Shown: one piece after another, positions 10,669 through 19,430 of the stretch
Layout: every line of letters starts with the position of its first letter
How positions within the stretch are numbered: the first letter of the stretch is position 1
NCBI RefSeq assembly: GCF_011602365.1
Contig: NZ_JAAONZ010000009.1
Location: forward strand, 1-64,000
Direction: 5' to 3'
From: Pseudomaricurvus hydrocarbonicus
GTDB taxonomy: Bacteria; Pseudomonadota; Gammaproteobacteria; Pseudomonadales; Cellvibrionaceae
Length of the DNA stretch: 64,000 nucleotides
Made by a program: the position numbers and the translations under genes
The notes under the pieces: model-generated
The model's input: the letters and a program-made list of their open reading frames with translations, nothing else
Database searches by the model: none
Told to the model about the DNA's origin: nothing

Positions 10669-11661
10669 ATGAGTACAGTGACACTTAGTCGCTGGCAAAG
10701 GACAGCCTGGCAAGCAAAACGGCTATTGATGGCCTCTTACAACAGATTTCAGCTGGACACCTTAACTGTTAATCAGAAGTCTTTAATTCTTCTTATCTCG
10801 GTAGCTTTCACCGCTGCAGCCTGGCTGTCGATGGCCTGGTGGCAGGAGGCGGTGAATAAAGCGAGCTCTCAAACCCCCTCGGTGGGATTGGGTGGCTACA
10901 GCTTGGTCGGTCCTCCGGTTGAGCTGACGCAAATGAGTTATAACGCCTCGGGAATTACCTATAGCCCGGAAACGGACTCTTTGTTTGCAATTGCCAATAA
11001 CCCGACTTACATCGTTGAACTGAACAAGCAGGGGAGCGAATTACGCAAGATTCCTTTGCACGGGTACGATGATACCGAAGGTCTGGTGTTTCTCGGTGGG
11101 GGGCGTTTTGCGATCCTCGAAGAGGATACCCGCAGTGTGGTATTGGTGGATATCGACCCATCTACGGAGAGTCTAAGCCGTGAGCACGGTAAAATTGTGT
11201 CATTCCCGATAACGTATAAGCGCAATAAAGGTTTTGAAGGGGTTGCCTTTAACCCACAGGATCAGAGCTTGTTTGTGGTTAATGAAAGGCAGCCAAGAGC
11301 GCTCTACCACATTCAGGGAGCTGTGAATCCGGAGGCGGTCAATTTCTCCATCAGCAGCCCTTGGTCCCTGGAAGAGAACTCGCTCAACAAAAGCGATTTG
11401 TCCGGCTTGCATTTTGATCAACGTACCGGCCATTTGCTGATTCTGAGCGACGAGTCGAAATCCCTGACCGAGGCCAACCTCAATGGTGAGTGGGTTTCTC
11501 GCCTGTCCCTTTCGAGCTCCAAAGCGGGGTTTGAGCGCGGGGTGCCCCAGGCAGAGGGGGTGACGATGGATGATGATGGAATGCTTTACATTCTCAGTGA
11601 GCCAAATCTTCTTTATCGTTTGGCGCCTCCCAGTGCACCGGTTCGCGCCCAAGGTACCTGA
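10669..11661 (+). CDS. SdiA-regulated (YjiK-like) beta-propeller protein, membrane-anchored
   Basis: The 330-residue protein has a cytoplasmic N-terminus, one transmembrane segment at about residues 42-62 (LILLISVAFTAAAWLSMAWW), and a long periplasmic region. That region matches the SdiA-regulated/YjiK family: NASGITYSPETDSLFAIAN, DDTEGLVFLGGGRFAILEED, GFEGVAFNPQ, LSGLHFDQRTGHLLILSDES and QAEGVTMDDDGMLYILSEP. These repeated blades suggest a beta-propeller. The biochemical function of the family is unknown; the name reflects quorum-sensing control of yjiK in enterobacteria, which cannot be assumed here. It precedes alaS with no shared operon evidence. Confidence 0.82.
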   Translation: MSTVTLSRWQRTAWQAKRLLMASYNRFQLDTLTVNQKSLILLISVAFTAAAWLSMAWWQEAVNKASSQTPSVGLGGYSLVGPPVELTQMSYNASGITYSPETDSLFAIANNPTYIVELNKQGSELRKIPLHGYDDTEGLVFLGGGRFAILEEDTRSVVLVDIDPSTESLSREHGKIVSFPITYKRNKGFEGVAFNPQDQSLFVVNERQPRALYHIQGAVNPEAVNFSISSPWSLEENSLNKSDLSGLHFDQRTGHLLILSDESKSLTEANLNGEWVSRLSLSSSKAGFERGVPQAEGVTMDDDGMLYILSEPNLLYRLAPPSAPVRAQGT

Positions 11662-11834
11662 AAAACAATGGGTGACGAGCCAAATTCAAGCAAAATCCGG
11701 TTAAAACCTCGTTAAAAGTCTCGCAGGGGTCTCGGTGTTTGGGCTGGGTTCTTATATACTTAGGCCCTTTTTAAATCGGGCAAGCTCAGCCATGTACTGT
11801 CTTGCTCAATGGCCAGCCATCGGATCGAGACTTT

Positions 11835-14459
11835 ATGAAGAGCGCAGAAATACGCGACGCCTATTTGCAGTTTTTCCAGAGCAAAGGACATGAGATTGTC
11901 CCCAGCAGTTCGCTAATCCCCGGAAATGATCCCACCCTGCTGTTTACCAACGCCGGTATGGTGCAGTTTAAAGACGTTTTCCTTGGCGATGATGTGCGCA
12001 GCTATTCTCGTGCGACCAGCTCCCAGCGCTGTGTACGTGCTGGCGGTAAGCACAACGATCTGGAAAATGTAGGCTATACCGCTCGCCATCACACTTTCTT
12101 CGAAATGCTGGGCAATTTCAGCTTTGGCGACTACTTCAAGCAGGACGCCATACATTATGCCTGGGAGTTTTTGACCTCTCCCGAGTGGCTTAATATCTCG
12201 GCCGACAAGCTCACGGTCACCGTATACCAGGAAGACGATGAGGCCTACGCTATCTGGAAAGACCAGGTGGGTGTGCCCGCAGATCGTATTATCCGTATTG
12301 GAGATAAAGGCGGCCGTTACCAGTCTGATAATTTCTGGGCCATGGGTGATACGGGCCCTTGCGGCCCCTGTACGGAAATTTTTTACGATCATGGCGAAGA
12401 CATCTGGGGCGGCCCCCCTGGCTCGCCAGAAGAAGACGGCGACCGGTTTATTGAAATCTGGAACGTGGTCTTCATGCAGTATAACCGCAGTGCCGATGGC
12501 CAAATGGCACAGCTGCCTAAGCCATCCGTCGATACCGGGATGGGGCTGGAACGGATTGCGGCAGTCATGCAGGACGTTCATTCCAACTACGAAATAGACA
12601 TGTTTCAGGCGCTTTTGAAAGACGCCGCGGAAAAAACCGGTACCACGGATCTGGAGAACAAGTCTCTGCGCGTGATTGCTGATCATATCCGTTCGTGTTC
12701 GTTCCTGATTGCGGATGGTGTCTTGCCTTCCAACGAGGGGCGAGGCTATGTCCTGCGCCGAATTATTCGTCGTGCGGTTCGTCATGGTCACAAGCTGGGG
12801 CAGAAAGCAGCCTTCTTTCACAAGTTGGTTGCCGGCCTGGCAGGCCAGATGGGTGAGGCCTACCCGGAGCTTTACAGCCTGCAAGCGCAGATTGAAAAAG
12901 TTTTGCTGGCTGAAGAGCAGCAGTTCGAAAAGACCCTGGACAAAGGCATGTCCGTGCTGGAAGACGCATTGAAAAACCTGAAGGGTGCCGTTGTACCCGG
13001 TGACGTGTTATTTACGCTCTATGATACCTATGGTTTTCCGCTGGATTTAACCGCGGATATTGCCCGCGAGCGCGAGCTGTCAGTGGATGAAGCCGGGTAC
13101 GAAGCCGCCATGGCTGAGCAGCGCGCTCGAGCGCGCGCCGCCGGAGCCTTCAAGGTCGATTACACGGCGGGCCTGAAGTTGCAGGGTGAGACGGCTTTTA
13201 CCGGCTACAACGCCCTGGTGGGTGAAAGTCGTATTACAGCTCTCTATAAAGACGGTGATGAAGTCAGTGTTTTGGCGGAAGGCGATGAAGGGGTGATTTT
13301 GTTGGATAGCACACCTTTTTATGCGGAGTCTGGTGGTCAGGTGGGAGATGCGGGTTATCTGTCATCGGCGGCTGGTCGGTTTGAGGTGCGCGACTGCACC
13401 AAACAAAGCAATAATCATTTGCACGTAGGTGTTGTTTTACAGGGGACCTTGAAGAAGGGCGATGTCGTTGCAACCCAGGTGGATCCGGACGTCCGCCAGG
13501 CCACAGCCCTGAATCACTCAGCCACACATTTGCTGCACGCGGCCTTGCGGGAAATTCTGGGCGACCATGTCACCCAAAAAGGCTCGTTGGTAGACTCCGA
13601 GCGATTGCGCTTTGATTTCTCTCATTTTGAAGCCGTAAAGCCGGACGAGTTGAAAGCCATCGAAGCCCGGGTCAATCAACAGATCCTGGCGAACAGTGCC
13701 GTTGAGACCGAGCTGTGCAATATGGAGCGGGCCCAGGAGAAGGGGGCAATGGCTCTGTTTGGTGAGAAGTACGGTGATGAAGTCCGGGTGCTTTCCATGG
13801 GGGATGGCTTCTCCGTGGAGCTGTGTGGTGGTACTCATGTACAGCGAACCGGCGATATTGGTCAAATCCGCATTGTCTCCGAATCCGGGGTGGCCTCGGG
13901 CGTGCGCCGTATTGAAGCAATTACTGGCAGCAAGGCGCTGGCGTTGTTTGACGAGACAGAAGCTCTTGTGGCCCAGGTCAGTCAGCTGGTCAAGGCGCGT
14001 CCCGATACTTTGACTGACAAGGTGACTCAGCTGGTGAGTCACAACCGTCAATTGGAAAAAGAGCTCGAGCAGTTGAAAGCCAAGCTGGCATCCGCTGCCA
14101 GTGGCGACATCCTGTCACAGGCCGTGGACGTTAACGGTGTGAAAGTATTGGCCAGCCAGCTTGAGGGTGCAGATATGAAGGCGCTGGACAGCAGTGTGGC
14201 GCAACTGAAAGACAAATTGGGCAGTTCGGTGGTGCTATTGGCCAGTCCGAGCGATGAAAAGATCAACCTGATTGCCGGTGTCTCGGCAGACTTGCAGGGT
14301 AAGATCTCGGCTGGAAACCTGATCAAGTACTTTGCCCCGCTGGTTGGCGGTAAAGGTGGTGGTAAGCCTGACAAGGCGAAAGGGGCCGGTACCGATGTGG
14401 CTGCACTGCCTGAGGCGCTAAAGACTGTAGAGGCGTGGGTTAAAGAGCAGTTAGCCTGA
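11835..14459 (+). CDS. alaS: Alanyl-tRNA synthetase
   Basis: The enzyme charges tRNA-Ala with alanine. I chose the ATG at 11835 ([14 protein letters not shown]), the canonical family start, giving 874 residues against 876 in E. coli. A TTG-initiated extension from 11802 adds 11 residues without family support. Domains in order: class II catalytic core with [25 protein letters not shown] and [15 protein letters not shown] (about 1-240), tRNA recognition domain, editing domain with the [12 protein letters not shown] and CGGTHV zinc/editing motifs (about 555-690), and C-Ala domain ending [16 protein letters not shown]. All key residues look intact. It is followed by lysC, the conserved gammaproteobacterial neighbour. 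Confidence 0.98.
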   Translation: MKSAEIRDAYLQFFQSKGHEIVPSSSLIPGNDPTLLFTNAGMVQFKDVFLGDDVRSYSRATSSQRCVRAGGKHNDLENVGYTARHHTFFEMLGNFSFGDYFKQDAIHYAWEFLTSPEWLNISADKLTVTVYQEDDEAYAIWKDQVGVPADRIIRIGDKGGRYQSDNFWAMGDTGPCGPCTEIFYDHGEDIWGGPPGSPEEDGDRFIEIWNVVFMQYNRSADGQMAQLPKPSVDTGMGLERIAAVMQDVHSNYEIDMFQALLKDAAEKTGTTDLENKSLRVIADHIRSCSFLIADGVLPSNEGRGYVLRRIIRRAVRHGHKLGQKAAFFHKLVAGLAGQMGEAYPELYSLQAQIEKVLLAEEQQFEKTLDKGMSVLEDALKNLKGAVVPGDVLFTLYDTYGFPLDLTADIARERELSVDEAGYEAAMAEQRARARAAGAFKVDYTAGLKLQGETAFTGYNALVGESRITALYKDGDEVSVLAEGDEGVILLDSTPFYAESGGQVGDAGYLSSAAGRFEVRDCTKQSNNHLHVGVVLQGTLKKGDVVATQVDPDVRQATALNHSATHLLHAALREILGDHVTQKGSLVDSERLRFDFSHFEAVKPDELKAIEARVNQQILANSAVETELCNMERAQEKGAMALFGEKYGDEVRVLSMGDGFSVELCGGTHVQRTGDIGQIRIVSESGVASGVRRIEAITGSKALALFDETEALVAQVSQLVKARPDTLTDKVTQLVSHNRQLEKELEQLKAKLASAASGDILSQAVDVNGVKVLASQLEGADMKALDSSVAQLKDKLGSSVVLLASPSDEKINLIAGVSADLQGKISAGNLIKYFAPLVGGKGGGKPDKAKGAGTDVAALPEALKTVEAWVKEQLA

Positions 14460-14559
14460 TTTACACCTGTTAATACTTCTGGATGGGCATGTCGTTGGTG
14501 TCGCTGGGACTTTTTTACTTGGAAAGGTCTCCAGACCATTCATTCTGTTTAACTTTTAG

Positions 14560-14591
14560 GCCAATTTAGTGTTTAATTGGCGCCCATTTTT
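14560..14591 (+). terminator. Weak hairpin between alaS and lysC
   Basis: GCCAATT (14560-14566) pairs with AATTGGC (14575-14581) around an 8-nt loop. A T6 run begins 4 bases after the stem. The gap between stem and T-run makes this a weak terminator or attenuator candidate in the lysC leader. Confidence 0.4.
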
Positions 14592-14639
14592 TATGTCTCT
14601 TACTCGTAAGAGCCCCTGTTAGATTGATGCAGGTCGACA

Positions 14640-15869
14640 ATGAGTTTATTTGTACAAAAATACGGCGGTACCTCGGTGGGTACGGTTGAGCGAATTGAGT
14701 CTGTTGCTGAAAAAGTAGCCGGATTTCGTGAGCAGGGCCATGATATGGTTGTGGTCGTGTCGGCGATGAGTGGCGAAACCAACCGGTTAATCGGTATGGC
14801 CAACCAGATTCAGGAGACCCCGGACCCCCGAGAAATGGACGTTCTGGTTTCAACGGGCGAACAGGTAACCATTGCTTTGCTGTGTATGGCACTGAAAAAG
14901 CGTGGTTGGGATGCTCGCTCCTATACCGGCACCCAGGTGAAAATACTAACCGACAACGCCCACACCAAGGCACGAATCCAGGATATTGATGTCTCAAACA
15001 TGAGAGATGATCTGGACGCCGGGCGGGTGGTTGTCGTGGCTGGCTTCCAGGGTGTGGACGAGAACGGCAATATTACGACTTTGGGTCGTGGTGGTTCAGA
15101 CACCACCGGTGTTGCCCTGGCTGCAGCGTTAAAGGCTGATGAGTGCCAGATTTATACTGATGTGGACGGTGTATATACGACCGACCCCCGTGTTTGTGAA
15201 GGTGCTCGCCGACTAGAGAAGATCACCTTCGAAGAAATGCTGGAAATGGCCAGTCAGGGCTCAAAAGTCTTACAGATTCGAGCCGTAGAATTCGCGGGCA
15301 AATACAATGTGCCGCTGCGTGTATTGCACAGTTTCCAGGATGGACCTGGAACCTTGATCACTCTCGATGAGGATTTTTCCGATATGGAGCAACCAGTCGT
15401 ATCCGGTATTGCGTTCAACCGTGATGAAGCAAAAGTAACTGTTGTAGGCGTTCCTGATACCCCAGGGGTTGCCGCGCGGATTTTGGCCCCGATAGGGGCT
15501 GCTAACATCGAAATCGATGTGATTGTGCAAAACGTGTCAGCAGATGGCACAACCGATATGACCTTTACCGTTCACCGGAATGATGTGGCGAAGGCCAGGG
15601 AAGTCTTGGGGAAAGTATGCGCCGATGTGAAGGCACGTGAAGTCATCACCGACGATAAGATTGCTAAAGTGTCAATTGTCGGTGTTGGCATGCGTTCCCA
15701 TGCTGGCGTAGCATCAAAGATGTTTGATGCATTGGCAGAAGACAATATTAATATTCAGATGATTACTACGTCCGAAATTAAAATTGCTGTCATTATCGAC
15801 GAGCGCTATTTAGAACTGGCTGTGCGCAGTTTGCACAAAGCTTTTGGGCTGGATGCGATCGAAAGTTAA
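14640..15869 (+). CDS. lysC: Aspartate kinase
   Basis: This enzyme phosphorylates aspartate, the first step toward lysine, threonine, methionine and diaminopimelate. The 409-residue length fits the monofunctional class seen in Pseudomonas. The N-terminal kinase domain (about 1-230) shows VQKYGGTSVG, STGEQVT and the GRGGSDTTGVALAAAL nucleotide/substrate segment. The C-terminal half carries two ACT domains (about 265-335 and 345-405) with VTVVGVPDTPGVAARI and VSIVGVGMRSHAGVA, which usually confer allosteric control by lysine and/or threonine. The start is preceded by a weak AGGTCGAC. It lies between alaS and csrA as in related genomes. Confidence 0.97.
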   Translation: MSLFVQKYGGTSVGTVERIESVAEKVAGFREQGHDMVVVVSAMSGETNRLIGMANQIQETPDPREMDVLVSTGEQVTIALLCMALKKRGWDARSYTGTQVKILTDNAHTKARIQDIDVSNMRDDLDAGRVVVVAGFQGVDENGNITTLGRGGSDTTGVALAAALKADECQIYTDVDGVYTTDPRVCEGARRLEKITFEEMLEMASQGSKVLQIRAVEFAGKYNVPLRVLHSFQDGPGTLITLDEDFSDMEQPVVSGIAFNRDEAKVTVVGVPDTPGVAARILAPIGAANIEIDVIVQNVSADGTTDMTFTVHRNDVAKAREVLGKVCADVKAREVITDDKIAKVSIVGVGMRSHAGVASKMFDALAEDNINIQMITTSEIKIAVIIDERYLELAVRSLHKAFGLDAIES

Positions 15870-16132
15870 GCCTCAGAGAAAAAGGATTCATAGTGCTTGG
15901 ATGGCGTTTTGAGCCAATTTAGACTCATGAATCGCACATTATTGTGATGATTTGTGGTCTAAGGTGCCATTGAGGTCTTTCTTTTCTGAAAAGCTGGACA
16001 ATACTTACATGAATACTGGTGACTCGTTTATATAAAAAGCCAGGAGTGGTAAGGACTAGGGTAAGAAACCGACAACGGTACCGCCGCTGGTATTGTCCGT
16101 TGTACTCACAGGATGCTTGAAGGAGATTTGTA

Positions 16133-16321
16133 ATGTTGATTTTGACCCGCCGTATTGGCGAGACCCTTATGGTCGGCGATGAGGTTACCGTGACAGTATT
16201 AGGCGTTAAAGGTAATCAGGTCCGTATCGGGGTTAATGCTCCGAAAGAGATCGCTGTCCACCGTGAAGAGATTTACCAGCGTATTCAGCGAGAGAAAGAA
16301 GACCAGGATCAGCAGGATTAA
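16133..16321 (+). CDS. csrA: Carbon storage regulator CsrA/RsmA
   Basis: The 62-residue RNA-binding regulator begins [18 protein letters not shown]. It carries the conserved RNA-contact residues Leu4/Arg6 at the N-end and the VHREEI segment containing Arg44. The tail [14 protein letters not shown] is acidic and variable, as usual. It acts as a dimer on GGA motifs in mRNA leaders, controlling carbon metabolism, motility and biofilm formation. A strong AAGGAGA ribosome-binding site lies upstream of the ATG. A clear terminator follows 28 bp after the stop. Confidence 0.98.
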   Translation: MLILTRRIGETLMVGDEVTVTVLGVKGNQVRIGVNAPKEIAVHREEIYQRIQREKEDQDQQD

Positions 16322-16348
16322 TAGGTTTTTCCTGCTGTGAAGCCAAAA

Positions 16349-16374
16349 GGCCCGCCCTCGCTGCGGGCTTTTTT
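16349..16374 (+). terminator. Rho-independent terminator of csrA
   Basis: GCCCGC (16350-16355) pairs with GCGGGC (16363-16368) around a 7-base loop, followed by a T6 run. An A-tract upstream can extend the stem with the T-run. Confidence 0.92.
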
Positions 16375-16482
16375 GTGTCAGTGTTTTGCAGTTTCAACGG
16401 GAGGATTTGGGTAACATTTGCCCAAGCCGGGCAGGGTTTGCCCATTCATCAGTGGCGTAGGAATTAATTTCATTCCAAGCCT

Positions 16483-16509
16483 TTGATTCTCTGAAGAATA
16501 TGGTATTAT
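16483..16509 (+). promoter_or_regulatory. Probable sigma70 promoter of tRNA-Ser
   Basis: TTGATT at 16483-16488 and TATTAT at 16504-16509 are separated by 15 bp. The -10 is extended by an upstream TGG and followed by a GC-rich discriminator (GCCGCCCG), a feature of stringently controlled stable-RNA promoters. The start site would fall about 40 bp before the tRNA. Confidence 0.5.
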
Positions 16510-16555
16510 GCCGCCCGTTGCTGACGTAGCCGCGAGGTAAAACGTTGTGTAACCT

Positions 16556-16645
16556 GGAGAAGTGGCCGAGTGGCTGAAGGCGTGCCCCTGCTAAGGGTAT
16601 ATATGGGAAACTGTATCGAGGGTTCGAATCCCTCCTTCTCCGCCA
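16556..16645 (+). tRNA. tRNA-Ser(GCU)
   Basis: A class II tRNA of 90 nt including an encoded CCA. The acceptor stem is GGAGAAG/CTTCTCC with discriminator G at 16642 and CCA at 16643-16645. The anticodon loop CTGCTAA carries anticodon GCT at 16590-16592. A long variable arm and a GAGGG-TTCGAAT-CCCTC T-arm are present. It decodes AGC/AGU. Its position downstream of csrA matches Pseudomonas and other gammaproteobacteria. It forms the left edge of the accessory island. Confidence 0.97.
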
Positions 16646-16651
16646 TTTAAT

Positions 16652-16687
16652 AAAAAAGGGCTTACCCGCAAGGGTAGGCCCTTTTTT
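16652..16687 (+). terminator. Terminator of tRNA-Ser
   Basis: An A6 run and GGGCTTACCC lie upstream of a GCAA loop, answered by GGGTAGGCCC and T6. It is a long, strong hairpin with one wobble pair, immediately behind the tRNA. Its right half belongs to the repeat that is duplicated further on. Confidence 0.88.
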
Positions 16688-16812
16688 ATTAACCGAAGGA
16701 AAGAGAGATTTAACAAATTCCTCCGGTTCGACAAATCGCACCGCGATTTAGACTCCGCAGGAGCCCGCAGGGGGATTTACAGCCCACAGGCTGAAAATCA
16801 TCAATCCCGACG
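16668..16812 (+). repeat. tRNA-flank repeat, copy 1
   Basis: The unit begins in the right arm of the tRNA terminator (GCAAGGGTAGGCCC) and runs through AACCGAAGGAAAG, a CCTCCGGTTCGAC segment, and the palindrome AAATCGC-ACC-GCGATTT, ending near CATCAATCCCGACG. Copy 2 starts 172 bp later and a diverged copy lies at 33.37 kb. Apparent ORFs on the minus strand here are read-through of tRNA and repeat sequence, not genes. Confidence 0.9.
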
Positions 16813-16839
16813 GCTGCGTAGGTGCGGAAGTATTCCTCT

Positions 16840-16974
16840 GCAAGGGTAGGCCCTTTTTTATTAACCGAAGGAAAGGAAGATTTAACAAATTCCTCCGGTT
16901 CGACAAATCGCACCGCGATTTAGACTCCGCAGGGGGATTTACAGCCCACAGGCTGAAAATCATCAATCCCGACG
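16840..16974 (+). repeat. tRNA-flank repeat, copy 2
   Basis: Nearly identical to copy 1, including the terminator half-arm and T-run at its left end. It lacks about 10 bp present in copy 1 (the CAGGAGCCCG segment near 16760) and differs in a few bases. Being a half-terminator without its left arm, it looks like a duplicated 3' flank of the tRNA locus. Confidence 0.9.
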
Positions 16975-17129
16975 AGTGGTTCAGGCCGGGTGTCCCCTCC
17001 TGCAAGACCAAGCCTTTTTCCTTCTCCTGTCGTCCGATCATGACTTCCAGAAGCCGACCTTTTAGTTAGTAGCTCTGCAAACTATGCTCAAATGGGTGTT
17101 AGTTCAATGGCTTGAACACTTATGCCTCT

Positions 17130-17800
17130 ATCCGATATTCCAATACCGCAAGTCCAGCCTCTGAACCCGAAGCATTACCGCAACTGCTGAAAACACTTCA
17201 GGACGCCAATATCAGGCGAATTACCCGGTATCTCCTTCAGTGGGCAGCTTCATACGATGACACGGCCTGGTGAAGCCTGTGGTGCTCGCTGGGAGGAAAT
17301 AGATCTGGAACAGGGGACTTGGGCGATCCCGGCCGAGCGAATCAAAAAGCAACGTGAACACCTTGTACCACTTATCCCTCAAGTTCACGAGACCCTGAAA
17401 ATGCTGGAGCCCTCAGTGGCAAAAGCCCGTTTTTATTCCCCAGTGACATAGATCCACGTAAACACACCAATGCGTCAACGGCTAATGTGCTTTAAAGCGC
17501 ATGGGTTTCCATGGGCGACTGACCGCTCATGGACTGCGATCTTTAGCCAGTAAAACCTTAAATGAAGAGGGCCTTGATCCTGACGTCATCGAGGCGGCTT
17601 TGGTTCATGTCGACAAAAACGCGGTTCGTGCCGCGTATAACCGCGCCGACTACCTAAAACGTGGGCGTACGCTGATGGAGTGGTGGGGCGCCCATATTGA
17701 GAGATCAGCGGTGGCTCGTCTGATTCGATCCGAGCCTGAAGTGGGGATTTTCAGTGTTAGTGACAGCGCCCTAAGGGGGCGGTCACCCTTGGGGTGGTGA
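17130..17800 (+). pseudogene. Decayed P4-type tyrosine integrase
   Basis: Pieces of one integrase are spread over frames. Around 17157-17245 the frame reads ASEPEALPQLLKTLQDANIRR. From about 17246 a different frame reads QLHTMTRPGEACGARWEEID (catalytic first Arg) and the IPAERIKKQREH segment. A further frame near 17438-17490 reads FPSDIDPRKHTNASTANVL. The last frame, 17501-17800, gives HGLR and HVDKNAVRAAYNRADYL with the later catalytic His, Arg and Tyr. At least three frameshifts separate them, and the N-terminal DNA-binding part is missing. Such integrases insert islands at tRNA 3' ends, consistent with the adjacent tRNA-Ser. It is not functional as read. Confidence 0.88.
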
Positions 17801-17809
17801 GCGGCTAAA

Positions 17810-18389
17810 GTGAATCGCCAGAATGTTGTGGCAAGATCCAATGTATTCTATGGCATTGTAGATCGTCAATTTGGCAGCAAAGATTCCAAGACCGTCTCGT
17901 CAGCGATGAGCTGCTGGTCAAAGTGTCATCCGACAAGCCTTGAGTTACAAGGGGCGTTTGGTTTGCGCCGGGAAGAAGCGATCAAGTTCGTTCCCGCATA
18001 CGCTGACCAAGATAATCGTAGAGGGTTGAAGGCGTCGTGGACCAAAGGCGGTAAAGCCCGCGAGATCCCGGTTCTCACACCTGAGCAACGGTCTGTGCTT
18101 GACCGAGCGCATCGCCTGGCCGGATTCGCTGATCCCGGCACAGAACACGTACATACAACAGCTTCGACTGTACGAACGGCACACGGCCATGGCGGGGTTG
18201 TCCAAATTGAACGGATTGCGGCATGCCTATACCCAATAGCGCGACCAGCAATTGACGGGCTGGGCTTGTCCGGCTTTGGGCGGTCCTGTGGCGAGCCGTC
18301 GGGCACAGGATCATCAGGCAAGGCTCACCGTCAGCTTTGAGCTCGGTCACGCCCACAAGCAGATCAGTACCGTATATCTCGGTCGATAA
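17810..18389 (+). pseudogene. Decayed integrase (integrase domain-containing, ICE-type)
   Basis: The first frame contains LELQGAFGLRREEAIKF and SWTKGGKAREIPVLTPEQR, characteristic of the integrase-domain proteins found in conjugative elements. The reading then shifts near 18120 to a frame giving SLIPAQNTYIQQLRLYERH, LNGLRHAYTQ (catalytic HxxR region replaced by LRHAY as in this family), an in-frame TAG at about 18237, and finally LTVSFELGHAHKQISTVYLG with the terminal Tyr and a stop at 18389. Both a frameshift and a nonsense codon are visible, so it is inactive. It lies directly behind the first integrase remnant. Confidence 0.82.
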
Positions 18390-18442
18390 TTACCCTCAAA
18401 AACACGACACAGCGACTAGAGATTTACCGTTCTTGCGCAGAA

Positions 18443-18484
18443 GCCCTTCGGTAATGATGATCGGATTCATCATTACCGAAGGGC
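18443..18484. repeat. Perfect 18-bp inverted repeat
   Basis: The left arm 18443-18460 is the exact reverse complement of the right arm 18467-18484 (TCATCATTACCGAAGGGC), with a 6-nt loop TCGGAT. No T-run follows, so it is not a standard terminator. It separates the integrase remnants from the PilL-like remnant. Confidence 0.92.
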
Positions 18485-18490
18485 CGAATC

Positions 18491-18859
18491 GTGTGTATCC
18501 ATCGTTTATTCACAGCGCGGCTGGCCGTCTTGCTCGGCAGTCTGACGGTTGTGGCTGCGAATATGGCAGCCCTTGGCGTCACGCCAACCCTCCCGACGTT
18601 CACCCGTGAGATTCAGATCAGTTGTTACACGTCTGCCGCGACGACCCTCGGGCAACGTGACCTGCTGACCGTCGCGGCCACCATTACCCTCCCGAAGGTT
18701 GTAGGCAATCTCGGTGAGGTGCTGCACCGGTTTTTACGGGGATCCGGGTATCGCTTGGCCGCCAGCGCCTTCCTGTATGAAGAGGCTCGCGCCATGCTCA
18801 GTCTGCCGGGAAAGTTTGTTTGTATATCACTGCCCCCAAGAAAGCCGCCATGCAGTTGA
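18491..18859 (+). pseudogene. Remnant resembling PilL N-terminal region of integrative conjugative elements
   Basis: The frame encodes a signal-peptide-like start (LFTARLAVLLGSLTVVAANM) and then TTLGQRDLLTVAATITLP followed by NLGEVLHRFLRGSGYRL. This resembles the QRDLL...TVGEALRYVLQRSGY pattern of PilL lipoproteins in PFGI-1/ICE-type type IV pilus operons. The match stops near residue 110 and the rest of the operon is absent, so it is treated as a fragment. The call is recognition by pattern only; a PSI-type search would settle it. Confidence 0.45.
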
Positions 18860-18990
18860 TCATCATGGCTTGGGTATTTTATCTGGCGTTGCCGTTCAGT
18901 GGGTACCTGTCATGGATCATCTTAGCTTTCGTCGTCGCCTTCTGTGTTGCGATTACCATTACGGTCAGTATTTTCAAAAAGTATCTCTGA
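18850..18990 (+). CDS. Short membrane peptide, possible remnant
   Basis: An ATG-to-TGA frame of 46 codons encodes two hydrophobic stretches (IIMAWVFYLALPF and WIILAFVVAFCVAITITVSIF) ending KKYL. The hydrophobicity is striking, but I recognise no family. It may be the tail of a lost island membrane gene rather than a functional peptide. Confidence 0.25.
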   Translation: MQLIIMAWVFYLALPFSGYLSWIILAFVVAFCVAITITVSIFKKYL

Positions 18991-19021
18991 TCCAAGATGA
19001 GATAGATTTGGTGGCCAGTTG

Positions 19022-19430
19022 ATCATTAAGGGTTGATTGTAGAGTTGTTACCGCATAACCGGGTGCCTGCTGACAGGGTGTGAAGGCAGGACGCTTACGC
19101 TCAAATTGGTTGTGGAGCTGGGTAATTTGTCTAAAGCCTGTAAAGCAATGGGCGTATATCCCTGATTATTTCATTGTTTGAATAAGAGCTAGTCAGAATA
19201 GGACCTTTTTCGGATGTGTGGCTGCGTTGTACCATTCATAAAAGGTATCGAAGTAGTGAGTATGGCGTTCCGTAATATAAACAATGATTTATATTAACTT
19301 CCTAAAGCAGAGAATAAATGCCGTAAAACTGGCATTTATTCAGTGTGGAGTGTGGTTCTAGTAATTTATGTTTTAGAGCATGCAGCAACTATATAATTTT
19401 AATAATGTAATGAGATAGGGTAAATAATCT
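19022..19430. other. Region with a transposase N-terminal remnant
   Basis: Between the mobile-element remnants and the TonB receptor, bases 19094-19165 read LTLKLVVELGNLSKACKAMG and then stop. This resembles the helix-turn-helix start of IS481-like transposases. Nothing else coding is seen. The last 150 bp are A+T-rich and probably hold the receptor promoter. Confidence 0.4.

Noticed and set aside
11913-12884. 323-codon minus-strand frame opposite alaS
   Set aside because: alaS is certain in the other strand; this is an antisense shadow with no family match.
16394-17041. Minus-strand frames across tRNA-Ser and the repeats, encoding RRDSNPRYS-like and FVEPEEFVKS-like sequence
   Set aside because: They are antisense translation of the tRNA and of the duplicated flank; such spurious proteins are common near tRNA-Ser genes.
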